NCBI GenBank assembly: GCA_965153355.1
Contig: OZ231126.1
Location: 89,032,001-89,096,000 of the forward strand
Origin: Flaccisagitta enflata
Taxonomy: Eukaryota > Chaetognatha > Sagittoidea > Aphragmophora
Direction: 5' to 3'
DNA: 64,000 nt
The notes below the pieces were generated by a model. It did no database searches. It saw only the letters and a program-made list of their open reading frames with translations, and was not told the DNA's origin. Position numbers and translations under genes: made by a program. Below are positions 32,823 through 41,616 of this stretch, piece by piece. The stretch's first letter is position 1. Every line of letters begins with the position of its first letter.

Positions 32823-35424
32823 TTGTACATAGCCTTTGCCCAAGCCATCTCTAAACCCACCCAGGCCTCATTAATTGCCTCAGAAGTCTGTGATACTGTA
32901 GATAGATTCTGGGATGTGTACAAACCATACATAGAGGAGCTCCCAGAACTTTCTCACATTTCAAATCCACTTGCCTATAGATGTAGCAGTCACCAACCAA
33001 CTGTAGTTGAATGGAGGGCTCTCGCCCAAAACTACCTCGTCAATATACAAATCAGGAAGGGAGGGGACGCGATAAACATTCTTCATAGTGAACCAGTGTC
33101 AAATAACATTTCTTCAACCATGATGACTATACCATCAGTGCAGGAAAAGACCATCATTCTGCATCTAAGCAAAAAAGAGTACCATTATTGTCCTGGGGTG
33201 CCATCTGAATCCGCTGATGACTACGCACTACATGCTGATCATGTACAGACAATTAGAGTTAGATCACCGATTGGAGTAGGGATCGAGGGAACCACTAAGA
33301 CGCGCTCCACCACCTTTAACCCAGGAGTGATAAGGGAGATTGCTACATGGAGGGCATCGCTTTTTGATATCATGGTAGCCCCAAATGTTGCTAGGGAAGA
33401 TGCACAAATGCTTCGCAGCATGGCAAATTCAACTGTGCCAGACCAAGTGCCAGAGGAAGGGCTTGTGCAGGACACAAGTCAATCACATACAGCAGAACCA
33501 GCAACCAGTGAATGTGTTTCAGACCAAATATTGGAGGAGGGAGAAGGATCCTGTAAGAGTGAACCAAGCCTTTCAGCAGCGGCAACATCAGAAAAGACGG
33601 CAGTAAAAGCTAATGCAAATTTTCAACCAGACCTACTGGCTCTGATGAGCTCGTGGACAAATGTGGGTCAGGGGATTAAAGCACAGCCTCTCCTTGCTGA
33701 ACCACAGACAGAATCAGGGGAACAATACTATCTGGTGGGCATAATAGACAAGCCACAGAAGATCCTGGTAGATTCCGGCTCGAGTTACAATCTCATCCAT
33801 ATTTCCAAGGCTAGGAGTCTCCAAGCAAAAGTTGAACCAGCAAAGTCCACTTTGATAAGGACTGTAAATGGGCACATGGTGGCAAACCAAAAAGCTTCTT
33901 TGGTGGTGGATCTGATTGTTTGCAAGCTGTTGGTGGAGTTCCTCATTGCAGCAGAGCCCTCTTACCAAAAGGACCTTATTCTACTAGGGTCCCCCGCATT
34001 GAAGGCATACAATATGAAGATAGACTGCAAAGAAAGAGTGGCAACACTGCATGACACAATTACGATACCCCTTGTTCCATCCTCAAGAACAGCTGATGAA
34101 CATATGCACTACCTGTCCAAAAACTACACCAGCCTGGTTGGTTTTGAGCTACACATGCCCGAGGAAAAGACCCTGGAGCCTGACTCTATCGACACAGTTG
34201 AGATGCATATCGATCCATCCTCGGCAGCTCGACTAAAAGGCGCCTATCTCCATTTTGAGGCTGACAGGCCAAAGCAGGCAGAGATTTTTTGCTATGACTT
34301 ACTGATACCACCTGATTTTGACTGGTTGGATTCCATCTTACACCTGCCGGTACGTAACAAGTCTGCGAGAAAGATCATTTTGAGGAAAGGCAGGTTTTTG
34401 GGCACTCTGAAGCCACTGCTTGATCCACAAAGAGCACAGCAGCTACGGGGCGTCTCATTTGCTACATATTCAACATTAGCCTATGTGGCACCCGGTGACA
34501 ACACTGGAGGTGACTGTGAGGAAGCACAGGAGCAGGGTCTAGTGGCAATGACAACAGAGGAGCCTGTGGACGGTGAGGAACCGCCAGAATTGGACATGGT
34601 GGATGTTTCTGAGTTTGATTTGTTCGCAGAAGCGCTGGAGGTACCAGCATGGCTGCAGGAAAAGCTAGAACAAGCAGTGACAGAGGATCCTGAGCCAAAT
34701 TGTGGCGCCTCTAGGGTGGTCACACGGAACGACAAATCGCAAGACTTGATTGATAGGGAGGTGATTGAGAACCAGAAAATGGTAGAAAGATATTGGGAGG
34801 AAAAAGGCAAAGATGCGCTCATCTCCCAGCTTGATGTGGCAAAAGACTTTACTCCTGAACAAAAACAGAAGGTCGAGGACATGACATGGGAGCACCGGGG
34901 AATTATGGGTGGTCAGTTACAGCATGTGGCCTCAGGCCTACGATTCTTCAGCCTGGACATTTCCTATGACCCTGAACTGATCACCGCAACTCCCCTCAGA
35001 GGGCTTGGGCTCTTTCAAAAAGAACTGATGAGTCGGTTCTTGGAGGTGTATGTAAAAGCTAACATTCTGGAAACATCCACCCATTCAGCTCTCTCAAATT
35101 GTTTTCTTGTGGAGAAGAAACACTGTTGTATCAAGACTAGAGAGGATTTGGCAAAGGCAACGCCCGAACAGCTGGCAAAATTGTTTCGTTTGATGGCAGA
35201 CATGTCTAAGATTGTAAAGGCCATCAAGAACTTTTCAACAGAAATGCTAGGGATGCCAAAAATCATCCAATTCCTAAGGCCCGACAGAAGATATGTTACA
35301 GTGGACGGGTTCTCATTCTTTTACCAATGTGTCCTCACCCCGCGCTCAAGACCAATCACAGCCATGCACGCAGGAGGAAGGACTTTGCACTTTACAAGAG
35401 CTGTCATGGGGGTGAATGCAAGTG
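32823..35424 (+). pseudogene. pol: Element B protease-RT ORF, interrupted by element A
   Basis: 867 codons of B before the A LTR. About 310 residues of spacer or linker precede an aspartic protease (VDSGS near 316-320; ILLGS near 387-391). An acidic linker follows, then RT fingers and palm from about residue 740. The RT is cut just after its motif B-like GVNAS by the LTR at 35,425, and LTR sequence adds 20 foreign codons before a stop. The remainder of the RT is at 57,842 onward in a compatible frame. There is no strong ATG: the frame is open from the Gag TGA at 32,775-32,777, which argues for translation as a Gag readthrough product. Confidence 0.85.
35421..35424 (+). other. Target site duplication, left copy (AGTG)
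   Basis: AGTG abuts the LTR terminus and recurs at 57,842-57,845 on the far side of element A. Four-base duplications are usual for Ty3/Gypsy errantivirus-type integrases. Confidence 0.85.
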
Positions 35425-35988
35425 TGAACTGTGCCCCATACCGGTGTGGTATGCTAACTGGTAGGCACAGCTCGGTGGACTATTGAATGGCCTAATATCT
35501 GACATAAGAACGGGGGTTTGGAAGAACATAGGATATGTATTTCAAACATCAGATAAGAGGCGCGGAGCAAGAGGCAATGGGCTTTTTATGCAATTCACAA
35601 TACAAAGAATCAACTACAGAATATGATACAGCCAATAGCACATCATGGTGGGAGGGGCTTAAATGGGGATAGTAAAGTACAGTCAGGAGAGCAACATGAG
35701 AGGATGGGATAATCTTTCATTCCCCTTCTAAAAGATCGATCAAAGACAGACGATTGAGAATCAGGTACTTTACATCATGAATATTAAAGTCAAACCCAAC
35801 AGACCAATGAGAGGGTCAGAAGTGGTACTAACTTGGGGAGGTGAGCTCGTATTGAGGTGAACATCAGAGGGAAAAAGGGATTAATCAAGCAATATGACGT
35901 GGGGTACATGGGGGTGGTTCAGGACCAGTGGGTTGCTTTCAATTTCCCATACTATTGTATCACACTTAGGCATACTACAGAAACTTCA
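35425..35988 (-). mobile_element. 3' LTR of element A
   Basis: 564 bp. Differs from the 5' LTR only at 35,474 and 35,512 (G versus A on the plus strand). Short terminal inverted repeat TGAA/TTCA. A TATA-like GCATAAAAAGCCC on the minus strand is at about 35,579-35,591. Its first 60 bases on the plus strand extend the interrupted B frame, so the LTR can be mistaken for part of B. Confidence 0.93.
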
Positions 35989-36005
35989 TATCCCCCCAAT
36001 CCCTT
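35989..36005 (-). promoter_or_regulatory. Polypurine tract of element A
   Basis: AAGGGATTGGGGGGATA on the minus strand, directly upstream of the 3' LTR, as expected for plus-strand primer generation. Confidence 0.7.
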
Positions 36006-36443
36006 ATTTCCCGCAAGGATATATTATGCATAATTGTTCTTCCAAAAAAAAATTTTTTGATATTTTGAAACTGCACACTCAAACTATCATACAAGGATTT
36101 TTTAGGCGGCCAATCCTTTGACTAGGACCATTGGTCCCAAGGCAGCCGTTGCCCATAGATTTGTGCTCAATTTGTTTGGAATTTGCCAGTAAGCGTGTTG
36201 TCAATTGGAGTGGTTCAAAAATATCTAGATTCACACTTTTGTACACTATTGTCTGAATAAACCAAATCACACAAAACTAGTTTAAAATGAATAAGGCCGT
36301 TTTCCTTGAGTCAAAGTCCTTCATTATAATCAGTCCTTGGTGTTTCCTGAATTGCAGTGTTATCTTAGGTAGGATAATAACGCGGTGGTTTATAAAATCC
36401 TAATTTGACAAACTGAACTGCAATATGCAAATCATTTCTTTCT
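36006..36443. other. env 3' untranslated region
   Basis: About 440 bp with no coding potential between the env stop and the polypurine tract. Contains an A/T homopolymer block near 36,046-36,060. Confidence 0.6.
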
Positions 36444-38765
36444 TTACACGGGAGGGATCGAGTCCTCCACGAAACCAGTGGGCCGCGCAGGAACTGGTTG
36501 AAGACGAGATTCACTTTGAGGTGAACCTGGCCCTGGACAATCCTCGATCCGGTCTCGATCTTCTGGTGTAGCGTCGCAGACCCTCGAGTATTTTGGATCG
36601 GTGGTGTCGGATGGATCATGTGGGTGTGCGCCTTGGGGTGGTGGTGGATGATTGGGTGGAGGTGAGATGAGGATAGAACGGCCGGCCCGATCGTACTCAA
36701 CCCGATTACGCATGTTAGCGGCTTCGCGGGCAGATGGACGGCCATATTTACGTCTCAACCAACGCACGAGTTTGAACGCGTACATACACAAGATGAGGGC
36801 AACCACGATCGTCATACCAAGCTCGAAAAATCCGGACTGAGTTTTCATATGAAAAATTGGGCGTTTGTGCTCCTCAAGATTTTCCCATTTATTATTGACT
36901 TTGGATTGAAAGCCGGTGAAGTTTAGGAGACTTTCGTTCAGAGTGATGGTCCGTTCATAAAAGTGAAAATGTTTGTCGCTGAAGCTAGTGATGTCGTTCA
37001 CAAGACCCTGTCTAACAACTAATTTTGTATCCTGCTCTATCTCATCGATTTTATTGCCCTTATCGTCTACAATTTGAATGAGGCTATAGTGGCTTGGAAT
37101 CCATGCACAACAGCCTTTAGTACTATCTCTTGCGGCCATTTTAGTAAGGTCGTCTCTCTGATAATGAGTTGATCTAGAATGATCAACACCGAATAAGCGA
37201 AAGCTAGCATTATAAGAAATTAGCATCCCCGTTGAGCCTGTAGTGGTGGAAACTACGTGGTGATTGGCTTGAGGTACCATCCTAATTTGACATTGCTCCA
37301 AAATTTTCGGCCAATCACGAGCGAAGATGGATGTGATACAGGCTGCAATTGGACTAGATAAAGTGAGAAAGTTGCGGCAACTGTAAAGGCCGTTGGTAAA
37401 CGAACATTCGGACGGAACGCGTAAACGCTGGACTTCAGCGGCGGTCATAATCATGTTTTCATGATGTTTATCATATAAATCAATAGGGACTGCAATTTCC
37501 TCGCCATCAAATCCAAAAACTCGGTCATAAATGCGTCCATTCATCTCGATCGTGCCTGAAACCGAATGCAATCGAAGAACACGATAGCTTGGTTCCTTTT
37601 CAATTCTCGGACTCACGAATAACACGGTCACGCTTTTTTTCTTTCGGTCAGCGGAGAGAACAGACAGACTAGCCCCTTGATAGAAAGTCGTTGGCAAACT
37701 GCCCGACAACACGTCGCTCGAGAGAGAGCTTTGCGTGAAGATCTCTCTTAGTAGGGAGAGGGGCATGATTTTTGTACTGAATCGACCATTAATGAGGTTT
37801 TCAAAAATCCCATCGAGCCGAGCTGCGATGGACCGGAGCTCTAGCATAAGACGGGTTTGCTGAGCATGGCAAAGGTTGTAGTCGAGAAGCCTCCAAATGA
37901 CTTGTGTCATATAATGTGCTCCTGCCGCAATGCTGCCCTGCCCATCTTTTAATAAAGTTAAATCTCGATAGCTGGTTTTTAAATTTTGCCAATCGCCTTC
38001 CACGGTCTCCGACAGGGTATCTACATAGTCTACTAGTTTTTCAAGACGCGCACCGAGGAACAAGGTTGAAGTTGCTGTAGCAGAGAGGCTCACTAGGGCT
38101 ATTATAATGGCTACTACTGAGGCTGGGTCTCTTCTGCTCCTGCCCTTTGAATCATTTGGGTAGAGATCAGTCAAGTTTGTCCCTTTGTATAGGTCACCTC
38201 GAACTTGATCTTCCAGCCAAACTTCATCAAAGGCCAGACGCTCATCCAACGCTGAGATCGCTCGGCTTAATTCTAAACTTTTTCTCTCTCCTGGATCATG
38301 ATTGAAATTCTCGCCCGAATTATGTTCTCTAATCCTTCGTGTAAGTCGTTCGGTGGTCTGTTTGTCTTTATTGTCATAATTTCGTCCGTCCGCAATGTAA
38401 GATTCTTTTCTTAGGCTGATCAGTCCCAAAACTCTCAAAATGAATTTGTCTATCAATTCTGATATTTCATTTCCTACTTTTAAAGCACAATTAAAAGTTC
38501 TCTCGTGTTGTTTACTAGTCGTTGAGGTGGGGCCATATCTTCTAGAGTATAATTTCTCCATGTTGAAATCAAAAGAAAGGTCTAAAGTACTTGGGGGTGA
38601 ATTTTGAATTTTAACAATTGGCAAAGCCATTTCGAGGCTAATACATGGAATTCTTGGGTCTGGAGTATTTAAAGTGACGGCGTTGGACGATACACGGGTG
38701 GTGCATATTGCGATCATCAGGAGCACGCACGTGGAAATTTCGCCCTTTCTCTTCTCTCCCATCAT
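36444..38765 (-). CDS. env: Env-like class I fusion glycoprotein of element A
   Basis: 773 aa from the first codon of an ATGATG pair; an upstream in-frame extension to 38,933 precedes a good splice acceptor and is probably untranslated. Signal-peptide-like stretch at about residues 12-28. Basic cleavage motif (R-S-R-R) ending at residue 212, then a hydrophobic fusion-peptide-like segment to about 240, a heptad-like region, Cys residues spread through the ectodomain, a transmembrane segment at about 650-672, and a Pro-rich cytoplasmic tail of about 100 residues. The order resembles errantivirus and baculovirus F-type envelopes. Family-level role: membrane insertion and cell-cell or particle fusion. 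Whether it is active is not known. Confidence 0.86.
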   Translation of the reverse strand: MMGEKRKGEISTCVLLMIAICTTRVSSNAVTLNTPDPRIPCISLEMALPIVKIQNSPPSTLDLSFDFNMEKLYSRRYGPTSTTSKQHERTFNCALKVGNEISELIDKFILRVLGLISLRKESYIADGRNYDNKDKQTTERLTRRIREHNSGENFNHDPGERKSLELSRAISALDERLAFDEVWLEDQVRGDLYKGTNLTDLYPNDSKGRSRRDPASVVAIIIALVSLSATATSTLFLGARLEKLVDYVDTLSETVEGDWQNLKTSYRDLTLLKDGQGSIAAGAHYMTQVIWRLLDYNLCHAQQTRLMLELRSIAARLDGIFENLINGRFSTKIMPLSLLREIFTQSSLSSDVLSGSLPTTFYQGASLSVLSADRKKKSVTVLFVSPRIEKEPSYRVLRLHSVSGTIEMNGRIYDRVFGFDGEEIAVPIDLYDKHHENMIMTAAEVQRLRVPSECSFTNGLYSCRNFLTLSSPIAACITSIFARDWPKILEQCQIRMVPQANHHVVSTTTGSTGMLISYNASFRLFGVDHSRSTHYQRDDLTKMAARDSTKGCCAWIPSHYSLIQIVDDKGNKIDEIEQDTKLVVRQGLVNDITSFSDKHFHFYERTITLNESLLNFTGFQSKVNNKWENLEEHKRPIFHMKTQSGFFELGMTIVVALILCMYAFKLVRWLRRKYGRPSAREAANMRNRVEYDRAGRSILISPPPNHPPPPQGAHPHDPSDTTDPKYSRVCDATPEDRDRIEDCPGPGSPQSESRLQPVPARPTGFVEDSIPPV

Positions 38766-39547
38766 CGTTCGTCTGGGGGAGGCGAAAGAATGTGGGCCAG
38801 ACAGGCGAGAGGAGAAATACGACGAAGATTGACCACTACAGACAGACAGGGAAAGAGCGAAGGAAGAGAAATGTGGGGAGGGGGTATCATGAGTACCCTC
38901 AAGGTTGATATAATAAGTTTCATTAGCCTTCAATTTCTACTATTGGGTGAGAAAGTGAACAAAGTACCCCATCCCACGATGAAGAGCAATAATGACCATG
39001 AACCTCATTTTATACGAGTGACCTTCAGTCTTGACCCGAGCTCATAGTCCATTATTTCTTGAAAGCCTGGCCCGGCTGCTAATCATCCCATGAGATCGCA
39101 AAATGTATTACTTCAAACTCTACAAGCATATCAGCCCTTTGATATCCACTTGTAAGCACTGAAATAAGCCTTATATTTCCTTTGGATTTTTGGTGAGAAG
39201 AAAAAAACTCGCCACCCTGTAGGTCGACAGTAAAAAAGACTCACACATTAGTGAGTTATGTTTTTTCCCGGGAGGGTGTCTGGTAATTGAGAACACCCAT
39301 CGAGAAAGTGTGAATTTGAGGATCGTCAGTAGGTCACTCATCGCGATCCTCTTTTTGTGATTTTCTTCTTCGCTTCATTTTTCTCCTTTTAGGTTAATCA
39401 TTTTAAGTCCTGGTGTTTTTATCATTATTTTAAAAGTCGGAGAAGTCCGTCGGTCTCGTTCGAGTGTTTAAAGATTTTATACTACGTTATTGGCCTAAAA
39501 ACTTTTTCATTGTCAGTACGTAAAGTCATACGTATTTTATCGTCGTG
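38766..39547. other. env-Y intergenic region
   Basis: Non-coding. It holds the env splice acceptor (38,773-38,793, minus strand), an imperfect palindrome ACTCAC...GTGAGT near 39,240-39,257, an 8-bp stem hairpin (GAGGATCG/CGATCCTC) near 39,319-39,352, and the presumed promoter of Y on the plus strand. The region is strongly conserved between arms. Confidence 0.45.
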
Positions 39548-40793
39548 ATGTCGTCGGTCGTCAATAGTACGTTGGTCGGCTTGTCGGTCGGTCGGTCGGA
39601 TTTGTCAGCGTCGGAAGTCGAGTGTATTGTCTCTGCCTCTCGATCTTATGGCAATAAGTAAGTAGTCAGTCCGTCTGTCTGTAGGTATGAGTGAATGTTA
39701 TGTGTGATTTTAGAGTAATTTTAGACTTGTTTATTTTTGCTTTTGTTTTTTGTGTTTTCTTTGCTTTGCTTGTTTTGCTGCTTTATAAGTAGGGTATGAA
39801 TGTAAAGTCTTAGTCTGTATTTTAAGCGCGTCTATGTATTTTAATTAGGAATATTCGTTACCTCGCCAAACGCTGTTTGGGTCGAGTGGCGGAGGAGGTG
39901 ACGGAGGGGGCAGGGGTGATGCTGTGGGGCAACACCACCGTCACCCCTCGCGACGGGCCGCCACCCCAGGAGCCCGCCTCGGCTATCCCCTCATGGATGT
40001 GAGTATGGAGTCTCGGGGTTTGAAATGTAATGTTGGTCTTCGTACAGGCAGATTCAAATGTTAATTAATCATGGGCTATCTTTGACAGTTACGTGCTCAT
40101 TAGTTTGGTCGTCGCGGCGTTGGCGATGGCCATGTGGCTCACCATTGCCGAATGTAAGTGGAGAGTTAAGGTTAAGAGTCTGGGTTATCATGAATGGTCG
40201 GTCTGGGTTATTAACTTATGGTCGGTCGATCAAACTCAAATGTTCTCTTGCTCATTTTATTGCTTCAGTGACTCGATGTGTTAGACGGCGAAATGAGCGC
40301 CAGCCGGAGGGCCAAAGCCCCGTTTGGGAGCGCGTGGGAGCGTGGTTAAAAGGGTGAGTATCACAAAGGGGAAATGGGTGCAATGAAATGCGTCAGTGAA
40401 ATTGGATGCGAAGCTGAGTGTTATGTATAAGCCTTCTCTGTTCAAAGATCCTCGGGAGACTCCGTGGTCGAGAAGATATCTGTGGGGTGAGTGAAATGAA
40501 GCAATGTGAAGGTTTTAAGTGTTATACTAGAAATTTCTCCTGTCCTTTCTCTTGCCTTTCTTTCTTATGTACTATTCTGAAACTGCCCCTGCCTTCCTTT
40601 TGCCCACAGATCAACGCTTAACACTGCCCTCGACAGGCTGGCCGTTGGGGCCGTGGAGCTGCAGGAGGCGGAGGAGGCGGCGGCAAAACGCGGCAGCCTC
40701 AACAGCAGCAGCAGCAACAATAACACCGACAGCAGCCTGGCGGCCGACAGCGTCAGCGCCTCGACCGGAAGTGGCCGCGTGACGCCCGTCTGA
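39548..40793 (+). CDS. Antisense cargo gene Y: small single-span membrane protein (6 exons)
   Basis: Exons 39,548-39,657, 39,849-39,998, 40,089-40,153, 40,269-40,353, 40,448-40,486 and 40,610-40,793. All five introns are GT-AG with strong donors (GTAAGT or GTGAGT), and phases join without a break: 633 nt, 210 aa plus TGA. One membrane segment, about residues 87-107 (exons 2-3), is followed by a basic cluster (exon 4), a short Ser/Val exon, and an Ala/Glu-rich amphipathic stretch ending in a Ser/Asn-rich tail. No N-terminal signal peptide is evident. It is transcribed against env and pol. An AATAAA at 40,943-40,948 may end it. No homologue recognised. The start is the most upstream in-frame ATG in exon 1, and further 5' exons are possible. 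Confidence 0.72.
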
Positions 40794-40955
40794 AGGAGAA
40801 CAAAAAAGATGGACAAAAAGGAAAAAGGAGACAACAAAAGAGGAAGAAAGAGACAATGTTGAAAGATTGGAAAAATAACAATCGCAAATGACAAAAGAAT
40901 AACATGAGAGAGAGAGAAAAGAAATGAAGGAGAGAGAGAGAAAATAAAAAGAAGG

Positions 40956-40960
<5 letters not shown>

Positions 40961-41009
<49 letters not shown>
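40961..41009. repeat. (GA)n microsatellite
   Basis: About 49 bp of GA between Y and X; partner of the longer left-arm tract at 11,333-11,395. Confidence 0.9.
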
Positions 41010-41012
<3 letters not shown>

Positions 41013-41616
41013 TAGATAGACGGGAGCCGTTGGCCGGGAAGGTCTCCTCCCTTGTTTGTTATTATTATTGTTTTGTTTTCATTTATGTTGTGTTTGTTTT
41101 TCTTTTTAAATTTATATTGGCTTCAATTAACTTTTAGTCTCAGACAAGCCAAGGGAGAGACAGATTTATTGCTTAGTAATACCCATGTGAACGTTGTGAG
41201 TCGTTGATCATGAGTAGAAAATTGCCAAAAACTCATAAAAGTCTGCAATTCGAGAGATTTATGATTTTGATGGTATGGGCAATCGATTTGACCACGAGGC
41301 GGAGAACAAGACTTGGGGTGATTGACCAAGGCAAGCTCGATGATCACGGCCAAATCGGGATCGGAGGTTAGAGGCCGAGAGGGGTTGAAATCCTTTTATG
41401 CACATGTTCCTCTTCCTTATAAGTGCTCTTCATTGAAATAATTTAAAAATTTTTATATTCTTCTTCCCTCCGGGCTCTTCATCCCCCCTGTTACTTAATC
41501 AATGAATCGTCTTTGCCTCATTCATTCATTCAAACAGCAGTCATCACTCGTTGGTTTTGGAAGCTTCTCAAAATTCTCAACTTATATTTTATAAAGTCGT
41601 CAGATTTTGCGATAAT
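41010..41616. other. Y-X intergenic region, presumed X promoter
   Basis: No coding potential. AT-rich with a TTTTTATATTC stretch near 41,450-41,460, about 160 bp before the X start. More diverged between the arms than env or B. Confidence 0.4.

Noticed and set aside
35446-35980. The insert in the B reverse transcriptase as a GT-AG intron
   Set aside because: A GT...AG pair with matching phase does exist, but the segment is a 564-bp TG...CA direct repeat with AGTG flanks and a purine tract beside it. It is an LTR, and the phase match is chance.
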